Made by a program: the position numbers and the translations under genes. Under the pieces are notes generated by a model. It was not told where the DNA came from. It saw nothing but the letters and a program-made list of their open reading frames with translations, and searched no databases. DNA of 64,000 bases. Source: Streptomyces sp. DSM 110735. GTDB taxonomy: Bacteria; Actinomycetota; Actinomycetes; Streptomycetales; Streptomycetaceae. How positions within the stretch are numbered: the first letter of the stretch is position 1; the number at the start of each line of letters is the position of its first letter. Shown here one piece after another: positions 28,348 through 38,646 of the stretch. Where the stretch lies: contig NZ_JACYHF010000013.1 of assembly GCF_016482685.1 (NCBI RefSeq), positions 62,001 to 126,000 on the forward strand, read 5' to 3'.

Positions 28348-29826
28348 ATGACCACCGCGACGGTAGTCGGCAGCGGTCCCAACGGCCTGGCCGCCGCCGT
28401 CGTACTGGCCCGCGCGGGAGTCGACGTCACCGTGCTCGAAGGTGCCCCCGAGATCGGTGGCGGCACGCGCACGGTCGAGGCGATCGTGCCGGGTCTCCTG
28501 CACGACCACTGCTCGGCCGTCCACCCCATGGCCGTGGGATCCCCGCTCCTGACCGGCCTGGAGCTTCACCGCTACGGGCTGCGGTGGCGTCTGCCGGAGA
28601 TCGACTGCGTCCATCCGCTCGACGACGGCACGGCAGGGGTGCTGTACCGCTCGGTCACCGAGACAGCCGCCCACCTGGGGCCCGACGAACGTCGTTGGCG
28701 CACCCTGTTCGAGGCACCGGTGAGGGGCTACGACGCGCTCAGCGAGGACATCCTCGGCCCGTTGCTGAGGCTGCCCGCTCATCCGCTGAGGCTCGCCCGC
28801 TTCGGCGCGCCGACCCCGCTGCCCGCGCTCGCCCTCGCCCGGGTGTTCCGTACGCCGCAGGCCCGTGCCCTGTGGCTGGGCGTGGCCGCACACGCCTTCC
28901 GTCCCCTCCACGAGCCGTTCTCCTCGGCGATCGGGCTCGGCATCCTCACCGCCGGCCACCGGCACGGCTGGGCGGTGGCCGAAGGCGGATCGCGCGCGAT
29001 CACCCATGCGCTGGCCGCACTCCTTCGCGACCTCGGCGGCAAGGTCGAAACGGGGGTGTGGGTGCGGTCGGCGTCCCGGATTCCTCCCTCGGACGTCGTC
29101 CTGTGGGATCTGGCCCCGACCGCACTGGCCCAGATCCTGGGCGATCGACTGCCGCCGCGCGTCCGGCGGGCCTACGAACGGTTCCGCCACGGTCCCGCGG
29201 CCCACAAAGTCGACTTCGCGGTCGAGGACGGCGTGCCGTGGCGAGCCGAAGCCGCACGCAGGTCCGGCACCGTGCATCTCGGCGGGCCGCCCGCCGAGAT
29301 CGCCACCGCCGAACGCGCGGTACACGCCGGACATCTCCCTGAGCGGCCCTTCGTCCTCGTGGGCCAGCAGTACCTGGCGGACCCCTCCCGCTCGGTCGGC
29401 GACGTCCACCCCGTCTGGGCCTACGCCCACGTCCCCCACGGCTACGACGGCGACATCACGCAAGCCGTCGTCGCCCAGATCGAACGGTTCGCTCCCGGCT
29501 TCCGGGAACGGATCGTCGGAGCCGCGCCCCATCCACCCGCCGCCTTCGCCGCGGACAATCCCAACTTCGTGGGCGGCGACATCCTCACCGGTGCGAAGGA
29601 CGTCCGGCAGATGCTGCTTGGACCCGGCGCCGTGACCCACCCGTACGACACCGGCGTGCCGGGGCATTTCATCTGTTCGGCGGCTACACCGCCCGGTCCC
29701 GGCGCCCACGGCATGTGCGGTGCTCACGCCGCCGCCAGGGCTCTGAAACACCTCACCTCACGGAAAAAAGATCTGCTACAGAAACATGTAGGAGAGCGGC
29801 GCTGGGGCGAAGCAGCGGGCGCGTAG
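28348..29826 (+). CDS. Phytoene desaturase-like FAD oxidoreductase
   Basis: The 492-residue flavoprotein begins with the dinucleotide-binding ATVVGSGPNGLAAAVVLARAG and the second FAD contact VLEGAPEIGGGTRTVEAIVPG, as in the CrtI/phytoene-desaturase and retinol-saturase superfamily. The C-terminal FAD motif is less clear (GVPGHFICSAATPPGPGAHG). No carotenoid synthase genes lie nearby. Together with the acyl-CoA synthetase and DUF3556 genes, separated from the latter by 28 bp, it looks like part of a lipid or isoprenoid modification operon. Confidence 0.85.
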   Translation: MTTATVVGSGPNGLAAAVVLARAGVDVTVLEGAPEIGGGTRTVEAIVPGLLHDHCSAVHPMAVGSPLLTGLELHRYGLRWRLPEIDCVHPLDDGTAGVLYRSVTETAAHLGPDERRWRTLFEAPVRGYDALSEDILGPLLRLPAHPLRLARFGAPTPLPALALARVFRTPQARALWLGVAAHAFRPLHEPFSSAIGLGILTAGHRHGWAVAEGGSRAITHALAALLRDLGGKVETGVWVRSASRIPPSDVVLWDLAPTALAQILGDRLPPRVRRAYERFRHGPAAHKVDFAVEDGVPWRAEAARRSGTVHLGGPPAEIATAERAVHAGHLPERPFVLVGQQYLADPSRSVGDVHPVWAYAHVPHGYDGDITQAVVAQIERFAPGFRERIVGAAPHPPAAFAADNPNFVGGDILTGAKDVRQMLLGPGAVTHPYDTGVPGHFICSAATPPGPGAHGMCGAHAAARALKHLTSRKKDLLQKHVGERRWGEAAGA

Positions 29827-29894
29827 GTTCGTCATGGAACTCAACCGGCTCCTCCCTTCCGGAAAGAAGGGGTGTACAAGGCAAGGGGATGATC

Positions 29895-30218
29895 ATGAGC
29901 AAGCTCATAGTGCGAGCAGCGTAGGCGGCCGCCTCCGTGGCGATTGCCGGATGTGCTCTGCTTGCCGCGGGTGGCTCCGCAGCGGCGGCCACCGCGCCGG
30001 TGGATGGACACGGGCCGCGTGTGACCGTGGCGGAGAGCGCCGTACGGAGCGGCTCCGACCACCGCCCCGCCCACTGCGCGGACGTCTACGCGGAGCACAC
30101 CGTCGGCCACGACTCCCATGACTCGTCCTGGACTCGGACTGTTCTCGACAGTCGCTACTACCCGTGGGTGTACGACCAGTTGGTGCAGTTCTGCGACGAT
30201 GAAATGCCCCATCGTTAG
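29895..30218 (+). pseudogene. Small secreted protein gene with amber codon in the signal peptide
   Basis: From ATG 29895 the frame encodes MSKLIVRAA, then TAG at 29922-29924, and then a perfect continuation of a signal peptide (AAASVAIAGCALLAAGG) and an 82-residue mature part ending at 30218. The paralogue at 52180 has the same signal peptide without a stop (AAASVAVAGGALLAAGG), so the TAG replaces a sense codon. The mature part has two cysteines (AHCADVY, QFCDDEM) and His/Tyr/Trp-rich sequence. Unless the amber codon is suppressed or translation restarts at GTG 29937, the protein is not secreted. Confidence 0.75.
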
Positions 30219-30234
30219 CTCGGCAAGAACGCTG

Positions 30235-30651
30235 ATGGATGTTTTCATCGAGGATGTCTGCGAAATGCGGCTCGTGGCCGCACCGGGTCTGGACATTCCC
30301 GTACCCACCCGACTGTCGTACAGCCCCTACGACCCCTATGCCGTCCATTTCACCTTCGCCGCGGGCACGGCCAGCGCGGCCACCTGGGTCTTCGCACGGG
30401 AGCTGCTCGCTCTGGGAGTGCGGGAGCCGTGCGGTGAGGGCGATGTGCGGATCCGGCCGGGGCGGAGTCCCAACGGCGACATCGTGAGCATCGCCCTTTC
30501 CGCACCCGGCCAGGAGGCTCTGTTCGAGGGTCCGCTGGAGGACGTGCGCTCGTGGCTCGCCAGAACCTGTGAAGAAGTGCCGCCAGGCCGGGAGTCGAAG
30601 TTTCTCGACCTGGAGGACGAGCTGCGTGATGTGTTGGAAGAAGTGGGCTGA
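30235..30651 (+). CDS. SsgA-like sporulation/cell-division protein (SALP)
   Basis: The 138-residue product belongs to the SsgA-like family, found only in morphologically complex actinomycetes, where members position FtsZ and septal wall synthesis. Family landmarks are LSYSPYDPYAVHFTF near residue 28, WVFARELLALGV near 50 and the C-terminal CEEVPPGRESKFLDLEDEL segment. I take the ATG at 30235 because the conserved N-terminal segment starts soon after; the ribosome site is weak. It follows the broken secreted-protein gene by 16 bp and could share its promoter. Confidence 0.88.
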   Translation: MDVFIEDVCEMRLVAAPGLDIPVPTRLSYSPYDPYAVHFTFAAGTASAATWVFARELLALGVREPCGEGDVRIRPGRSPNGDIVSIALSAPGQEALFEGPLEDVRSWLARTCEEVPPGRESKFLDLEDELRDVLEEVG

Positions 30652-30719
30652 GGATTTACCCGCCGACTCGACAAAATCAATCAGCGCCAACAATGAGTCC
30701 ACATTAAGGAGTGGTTATT

Positions 30720-31037
30720 GTGTCCCTCGTCATCGTTGCCCATCTGATCGCGAAGCCGGGCCAGGAGGATCTCGTGGAGAAGGTTCTTCGGGAGGCGGTG
30801 CCGGATGTGCATGCCGAGCCCGGCTGTTCCCGTTATTCCTTGCACAAGAAGCAGGGAACGGAAGGTCACTTCGTCATGGTGGAGAAGTGGGAATCCGAGC
30901 AGGACCTCCAGGCGCATCGCAAGGGACCGGCGATGGCCAAGGTCGGAAAGGCCCTCGCTGACGCCCTGGACGGGGCTCCTGATGTCGTCGTCCTCGACGC
31001 GCTCCCGGCCGGCGTCCCGGACAAGGGCAGTCTCTGA
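30720..31037 (+). CDS. Antibiotic biosynthesis monooxygenase (ABM) domain protein
   Basis: The 105-residue protein has the compact ABM ferredoxin-like fold: it opens VSLVIVAHLIAKPGQEDLVE, has the central EPGCSRYSLHK, and the FVMVEKWESEQDLQAH block with the conserved Trp-Glu. Such proteins act as cofactor-free monooxygenases or as quinone-handling or heme-degrading proteins. The GTG at 30720 is chosen because AAGGAG lies 8 nt ahead; the ORF start at 30711 overlaps that site. A strong hairpin follows the gene. Confidence 0.87.
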   Translation: MSLVIVAHLIAKPGQEDLVEKVLREAVPDVHAEPGCSRYSLHKKQGTEGHFVMVEKWESEQDLQAHRKGPAMAKVGKALADALDGAPDVVVLDALPAGVPDKGSL

Positions 31038-31061
31038 CACTCGCCCTCACCAGCGGTGCGT

Positions 31062-31100
31062 GGGGCCGCAGTCGGCACGGTGTGTGCCGACTGCGGCCCC
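31062..31100. terminator. Long perfect hairpin terminator
   Basis: A 17-bp perfect stem (GGGGCCGCAGTCGGCAC / GTGCCGACTGCGGCCCC) with a 5-nt loop lies 24 bp after the ABM gene. It lacks a T-run but is among the most stable hairpins in the window. Confidence 0.85.
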
Positions 31101-31223
31101 TGTACGTGATCCGGCACGCCGACGAGCATGACGGTCGGCATCGTCGAGGCGCTGTGCCGCCGTGCCGTGGACGGCGGCAGCTTCCGCGGCCTCGTGCTCC
31201 GGCTCGGCGATCACCATCCGGCA

Positions 31224-32221
31224 TCAGGCTGCGGGTGCCGTCGTGGCTGCGGCAGTGGGTACCGCGTTCGGACCTCCGTGGGCCGACTGGGCGATCCGTG
31301 CTGAGGGGGTGGGGGAGTTCGCGCCCCGCCTCGGCAGGAACGCGGAGATCAGCAGCGCCAGCACGCCCGTCACGCACGCGATGGCCGGCGAGGTGCGCAA
31401 GCCGTTCATGGAGGGCAGCGGAACACCGTTCAGCGGCTGTGCCATGTGGGAGAGAACAACTCCGATGACCGCGCTGGCACTTGAGGTGCCGATGGCCCGC
31501 ATCAGGGTGTTGAGGCCGTTGGCGGCGGCTGTCTCCGAGGGCGGCACCGCGCCGGAGATCAGGGCGGGCATGGCGGCGTAGGCCAGTACGATGCCGACGC
31601 CGATCACGGCCGAGACGATGGCTGTCTGCCACACCGCGTGCACCATGCCGAGAGCCACCGAGATCTTGGCGGCGACCGGGCCGAAGAGCCACATCGCCAC
31701 TCCGACCGGCGCCACGGCCAGTCCCGCGACCACCATGGACTGCTCCGGCCCGTACCCGGTGGCCGCGGGCAGTTGCGTCAGCCGGGGGAGCACCAGGGAC
31801 TGGGCGAGCATCGCGAAACCGACGGCGATCCCGGCGAGGTTGGTCAGCGGTACCTGGCGGCGTGCCGTGGTCCGCAGGTCGACCAGCGGGTGCGGCACGC
31901 GGAGTCCGAAGGCGCCCCAGGCGAGGAGGATCACCACCGAGGCGGCGAACAGCCCGAGCGTCGTACCGCTTCCCCAGCCCCAGTCGCCGCTCTTGGAGAT
32001 GCCGAGCAGCAGACAGACGAGACCCGCGGACAGCCCGCCCGCTCCGATGATGTCGAAGCGCCCGGGGGCGCGCACGGGCGACTCGGGCACGCACCGCCAG
32101 ACCAGAAGCACATGCTGACACCGAGCGGAATCACGCCCATCGAACCGCCCTGCAGGATCCGCCGCTTGCCGAACATGTCGCCGAGGCGGCCCGTGACGGG
32201 GGTGGCGACCGTTCGGCTTAT
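31224..32221 (-). pseudogene. Truncated MFS drug transporter (EmrB/QacA type)
   Basis: The C-terminal half of a 14-helix MFS exporter is intact (31224-32111, from PGRFDIIGAGG onward, seven or more helices). The N-terminal half survives only as two scraps in another frame: motif A with VTGRLGDMFGKRR, and a motif-C-like VIPLGVSM. The first helix, the start codon, the loops between these scraps and helices 3-6 are missing, and the frame changes near 32105. Because sequence is lost and not only shifted, this is genuine decay and not a read error. The adjoining MarR fragment is cut at the same point. Confidence 0.85.
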
Positions 32222-32596
32222 CTGCTGCTCAGCCGCATCGACACCCAGGGCCCCATGTCCATCGGACAACTGACGGACGCCTTCGGGCTCGACACGTCGA
32301 CCGTGAACCGCCGGACAACGGCGCTGCTGCGCGCCGGTCTGGCCGAACGTGTCCCTGATCCGGAAGGCGGCATCGCCCGCAGGCTGCGGATCACCGATGA
32401 AGGTGAGCGCAGGCTCACTGCCGACCGTGAGGCCAGCCGTTCGTTCCTGAGGCAAGTGGTTGCGGACTGGTCGGAGGACGAGGTACGGGAACTGGAGAAC
32501 GTTCTCCTCCGCTTCAACCGCAGCGCCGAGGCACTGGAGGAACGCCCCTGGCCGCGCCCGGAAGCCCCAGAAACCCCGGAGAGTCAGCAGCACTAG
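32222..32596 (+). pseudogene. MarR regulator lacking its N terminus
   Basis: Reading from LLLSRIDTQGPMSIGQL, the frame encodes the MarR DNA-binding domain and its dimer helices (DTSTVNRRTTALLRAGLAE, wing DPEGGIARRLRITDEG, then DWSEDEVRELENVLLRF). The first 30-40 residues of a normal MarR protein and the start codon are absent because the frame runs straight into MFS sequence read on the other strand. ATG 32255 lies inside the recognition region and is a poor start. Originally this was the divergent repressor of the exporter. Confidence 0.8.
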
Positions 32597-32642
32597 GGAC
32601 GCCAACCCCACGGCTTCCGTGACCGGTCCCCGAGGCCGATTC

Positions 32643-33140
32643 TCAGCCGTGCAGACGCGGTGGACCCGCCGAAGTCACGAGCGAGAGCACAGGTCCGAGA
32701 TCGTCGCCCGGCCGCTCGCGCCGCACGGTGCCGGTGGGAGCGCGTCGCCCGGCGAAGGCGTAGACCGTGCCGACCAGCAGCTCGCCCACGAGGTTGCCCA
32801 GACCGACAAAGAGCAGGTTGCGGGTGAAGGCGCCGACCGTCACACCGGGCACGTCCTCGAACAGGCCCAGGGAGAAGGCGGTCATGTTGGCGACCACGTG
32901 CTCGAAACCGGAACCCGCGAAGGGCAGCACGCCCCAGAAGATCAGTATCAGTCGTGGCGACACCGAACACCGCGCCCTGGATCAGCCCGGTCCATCCGGA
33001 GCGGGCCGCACACCATGAGCATCAGCACCACCGCCATGCCGTTGAACGCCCCGGCGAGCCGGCGTGCGCAGCAGGGACGCCGACTTGTCCTGCGCGGCGA
33101 TGACCTGCCGGTCCAGGGCGTCATGAAGCGGTAGGGGCAC
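32643..33140 (-). pseudogene. Broken formate/nitrite (FNT) transporter
   Basis: A GTG at 33140 behind AAGGA starts an FNT-like N terminus (PLPLHDALDRQVIAAQDKSA). The sequence then changes frame twice through pieces of helix 1 (GAFNGMAVVLMLMVCGP) and helix 2 (GLIQGAVFGVA), loses helices 2-4, and resumes with the family signature SGFEHVVANMTAFSLGLF and the last helices. FNT proteins are pentameric anion channels that need all six helices, so no working channel can be made. It is the third adjacent decayed gene. Confidence 0.82.
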
Positions 33141-33240
33141 GTCGGTCCTTTCGCCGGGAGGAGCGGGGGCGTCGAGTGGAGGAGGGACCTCTCGGTGGCA
33201 CGGACGGCTCAGCCGCCCGTGCCACCGAACAGCCCTGCTG

Positions 33241-35682
<2,442 letters not shown>

Positions 35683-35704
35683 GACCATGTCTCCTTTCGA
35701 CAGG

Positions 35705-37288
35705 TCAGTAGGCGAACGACAGAGGCTTGTCGGCCTCGGCGTCCTCGGGGGAGCCCGGGCCGGTGCCGCGGGACCGGAGACTCGGATCCGTGGTGGGCGG
35801 CACTTCGGCGATGTCGGGTCCGGCCTTGGCGTACTTGGCCATGAGCCGGACCTCGATGACGGCGAGAATCGCGTACAGCGCCGTGAACACACTCATGGAC
35901 GTGATCACCTGGGTCGTGCTGACGCCGGGGGAGACGGCGTCGGCGGTCCGCATGAGGCCGTTGACCACCCAGGGCTGACGGCCCATCTCGGTGAAGATCC
36001 AGCCGAAGGAGTTCGCGATCAGCGGGAACCCCATGGTGAGGACTCCGATCCGCCAGAACCACTTCGTCAGGAGGGGGTTCAGTTCGCGCTCTGCCGTCAG
36101 CATCAGCCGCGGCACCTCGTCCTCGCGGGTACGGAACTTCGGTGCGAGCAAGCGCCGTTGACGCGTGAGCCACAGACCGGCCAGGCCGAACGTGAAGGAC
36201 GCCATGCCGAACGTGATCATCAGGCGGAAGGCCCAGAACGTCATGAAGATGTTCGGCAGGTAGTCGTGCGGCACGCCGCCGTAGAGCTTCGCCTCGTGCG
36301 CGGCGATGTCGTTGATGCCGGGCACGGCGTCGTGGAAGTTCTTGTGGGCGAGGAAGGAGAGCAGCCCGGGGATCTCCACCTCGACGCTGTTGCGGCCCTC
36401 GTTGACGTCACCGACCGCGAACGCGGAGAAGGGAGCGGGGCTCTGGGTGTCCCACAGGGCTTCGGCGGAGGCCATCTTCATCGGCTGCTGCTCGAACATG
36501 ATCTCGCCCATCTTGTCGCCGCTCAGCGCGGTGCCGAGGCCGGCGATCACCGCGATGACGAGACCGGTCCGCAGCGACATCCGCATCGCCGAGACCTGCT
36601 TGGACCGCTTCTTGTCCGGCAGTTCGCCCGCGCCCTCGGCACGCCTGGCCCGCCACAGGTGGAAGCACGAGATACCGACCATGAAGGCGGCGCCGGTCAG
36701 GAAAGCCGCGGTGAGGACGTGGGCGAACCCGACGACCGTGGTCTTCTGGGTGAGCGCCGTCCAGATGCCGGTGAGCTGCGCCTTGCCCGTCTTCTTGTCG
36801 ATCGTGTAGGCGACCGGGTGCTGCATCCAGGAGTTGGCCGCCAGAATGAAGTAACCGGAGAGCATGGTGCCGAGCGAGACGATCCACATGCAGGCGCAGT
36901 GCAGCTTCCTGGGGAGTTTGTCCCAGCCGAAGATCCACAGCCCGATGAAGGTGGACTCGAAGAAGAAGGCGATCAGCGCCTCCATGGCGAGCGGGGCACC
37001 GAAGACGTCGCCGACGAAACGCGAGTAGTCGGACCAGTTCATGCCGAACTGGAACTCCTGGACGATGCCGGTGACGACGCCCATCGCCATGTTGATGAGG
37101 AAGAGCTTTCCCCAGAACTTCGTGGCGTGGAAGTACTTCTCCTTGCGCGTGCGTACCCAGGCGGTCTCCAGGCCCGCCGTGATCGCGGCGAGGCTGATGG
37201 TGAGCGGGACGAAGAGAAAGTGGTAGACGGTGGTGATGCCGAACTGCCAGCGGGCGAGCGTCTCGGGCGCCAGGGCGAGATCCATCAT
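35705..37288 (-). CDS. cydA: Cytochrome bd oxidase subunit I
   Basis: The 527-residue protein is CydA, the heme-bearing quinol-oxidising subunit. It starts LARWQFGITTVYHFLFVPL with the N-terminal heme-ligand His, has HVLTAAFLTGAAF with a second conserved His, and the signature GWIFTEMGRQPWVV. The quinol loop is of the short type usual in Gram-positives. The ATG at 37288 is preceded by GGAGGTG, and a Rex operator lies 20 bp upstream, so the gene should be induced when the NADH/NAD+ ratio rises under low oxygen. The cydB-NDH-2 fusion gene follows. No cydCD assembly transporter is present in this window. Confidence 0.95.
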   Translation of the reverse strand: MMDLALAPETLARWQFGITTVYHFLFVPLTISLAAITAGLETAWVRTRKEKYFHATKFWGKLFLINMAMGVVTGIVQEFQFGMNWSDYSRFVGDVFGAPLAMEALIAFFFESTFIGLWIFGWDKLPRKLHCACMWIVSLGTMLSGYFILAANSWMQHPVAYTIDKKTGKAQLTGIWTALTQKTTVVGFAHVLTAAFLTGAAFMVGISCFHLWRARRAEGAGELPDKKRSKQVSAMRMSLRTGLVIAVIAGLGTALSGDKMGEIMFEQQPMKMASAEALWDTQSPAPFSAFAVGDVNEGRNSVEVEIPGLLSFLAHKNFHDAVPGINDIAAHEAKLYGGVPHDYLPNIFMTFWAFRLMITFGMASFTFGLAGLWLTRQRRLLAPKFRTREDEVPRLMLTAERELNPLLTKWFWRIGVLTMGFPLIANSFGWIFTEMGRQPWVVNGLMRTADAVSPGVSTTQVITSMSVFTALYAILAVIEVRLMAKYAKAGPDIAEVPPTTDPSLRSRGTGPGSPEDAEADKPLSFAY

Positions 37289-37307
37289 CCTTCACCTCCT
37301 TCGTGAA

Positions 37308-37323
37308 TGTGAACACATTCACA
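37308..37323. promoter_or_regulatory. Rex operator (ROP)
   Basis: TGTGAACACATTCACA fits the Rex pattern TGTGAA-N4-TTCACA exactly and matches 14 of 16 positions of the S. coelicolor consensus TGTGAACGCGTTCACA. It is embedded in a longer dyad, GTGAATGTG / CACATTCAC (37303-37322). It lies 20 bp before cydA. In S. coelicolor Rex is known to repress a cyd operon until NADH accumulates. Confidence 0.88.
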
Positions 37324-37351
37324 AGCTGTCGGGAAAAAAGGTTGTTCCGGT

Positions 37352-38446
37352 TCATTCCTGCTCCCACCCTCCGATGGCGAGCTCCTGCGTCGCGGACTTC
37401 CGCAGGGCGTCCTGGTCGGTCCGGGACAGCGGCTCGCGGCGCTTCTCGGCGAGCGCTGCCAGAAGGGTGAGTACGACTCCTGCGCCCAGCCACAGCGACA
37501 GGGCGAGGAAGTGGGAGCCGAGTCCGGTGTTGTCGAAGTAGAGGACGCTGCGGACGCCTTCGACGAAGGCCGCGCCGTTCCAGAACGAGTGCAGCGACCC
37601 GTAGAAGTCGTTCTGCAGCTCGGGGCCCATCAGACCGCCGGCGCTGGTCAGGTTGAGCATGACGAACAGGCCCATGAGGACGAGCGGGGTCAGTTGCCTG
37701 AGGAACGTCTGCAGCCCGAGTCCGATGGCCACCACTCCCGCGCTGTAGAGCAGGCACATGCTCCAGACGGTCGCGCGGGAGCCGTCGATCACATCGAACC
37801 CCGGTCCCGCGACCAGGATCCCGACGCCGCTGATGACGAACGAGACGGCGAGACCGGCCGCCGCTCGCCAGCGCATGGACAGGGAGCCTGCCATGGGCGC
37901 GAGCGCGAGCACACTGATGTACGAGGAGACGCTGAGGGCGATCAGGAGGAAGAACGGGCCGCTGCCGTTGGGGTCCTTCGCGGTGGGCGGGGCGACGTCG
38001 GTGACCTTCAGGGGCACGCCCTGTTCGTCGGCGACCGTGCGGAAGACGGTCTGCGTGGCGCTCGCGGTCGAACTGGAACCCGCTGTCGCCACCAGCAGTT
38101 CGGGGTGGGACTTGGCCGGGATGTACGCGCCCGCGAGGTCACGGTCCATCATCTGCGCGCGAGCCGCTCGTCGGTCCGGCAGGGTGATGACGTTCAGGCC
38201 GTCACCGGCCTTGTCCTTGATGGTCTGCGCGAGAACCTTGGTCTCGGGCGTCGTGCCCACGACCGCCACCTTGAGCCCGTTGGGCTGCGGGTGGTGAAAG
38301 GCGCTGAGGTAGGTCGTGGCCAGCCCGAGACACACCAGTACCGGGCCTATCAGTACAACGGCCAAGTGGATCACTTTGGCGCGTCGGTGGGGCGCGGCGT
38401 GGTGATTCGGTACGGGATCGGAGTGGGTGTCGGTCGGAGTGGTCAT
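37352..38446 (-). CDS. ABC-2/YhgE-like membrane protein, paralogue of the MarR-linked protein
   Basis: The 364-residue product has the same layout as the protein at 9799-10887: N-terminal helix, external domain of about 130 residues (VAVVGTTPETKVLAQTIKD to KVTDVAPPTAKD), five helices, and the matching ELQNDFYGSLHSFWNGAAF and EGVRSVLYF blocks. The N terminus adds a hydrophilic, His/Pro-containing leader. It lies directly upstream of cydA in the same direction with the Rex operator between, so it could be read into the cyd operon. No ATPase partner is present. Function is unknown; a role in envelope or export during respiratory stress is possible. Confidence 0.8.
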   Translation of the reverse strand: MTTPTDTHSDPVPNHHAAPHRRAKVIHLAVVLIGPVLVCLGLATTYLSAFHHPQPNGLKVAVVGTTPETKVLAQTIKDKAGDGLNVITLPDRRAARAQMMDRDLAGAYIPAKSHPELLVATAGSSSTASATQTVFRTVADEQGVPLKVTDVAPPTAKDPNGSGPFFLLIALSVSSYISVLALAPMAGSLSMRWRAAAGLAVSFVISGVGILVAGPGFDVIDGSRATVWSMCLLYSAGVVAIGLGLQTFLRQLTPLVLMGLFVMLNLTSAGGLMGPELQNDFYGSLHSFWNGAAFVEGVRSVLYFDNTGLGSHFLALSLWLGAGVVLTLLAALAEKRREPLSRTDQDALRKSATQELAIGGWEQE

Positions 38447-38582
38447 GAAGAGGCCGGCTCCCTTTTACGTGAATGGCGGCGCGCTGACGGCGGTGGCATG
38501 GCGCGAAGACTTCGGGGCGTGCCCGCCCCGGACACCACCGCGCCCGCGTCTCGGGCATGGTGGTCGTGGCGAGCGACGCGAC

Positions 38583-38614
38583 CGCGCCGGATCGGTTGTG
38601 ACCGCTCCGGCGCG
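38583..38614 (-). terminator. Hairpin after the CoA-transferase gene
   Basis: CGCGCCGGA and TCCGGCGCG form a 9-bp stem, extended inside by CGGT/ACCG around a TGTG loop after one mismatch. It lies 33 bp past the CoA-transferase stop codon on the minus strand. A second, shorter hairpin (CGGGGCG / CGCCCCG, 38513-38530) follows. Confidence 0.7.
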
Positions 38615-38646
38615 GGCACGTCACTCGTGGCACTTCGGCCGGACGA

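Noticed and set aside
29834-30121. Overlapping ORF across the amber-interrupted gene
   Set aside because: Its sequence is Arg/Gly/Cys-rich and unlike any protein, whereas the interrupted frame matches a paralogue.
31224-32111. Calling the MFS part a working half-size transporter
   Set aside because: Upstream DNA still encodes motif A and other MFS scraps in another frame, so it is a truncated 14-helix exporter and not a natural short protein.
32255-32596. Calling the MarR part an intact short regulator from ATG 32255
   Set aside because: The frame continues upstream as MarR sequence and is then cut. ATG 32255 lies inside the DNA-binding region and has no ribosome site.
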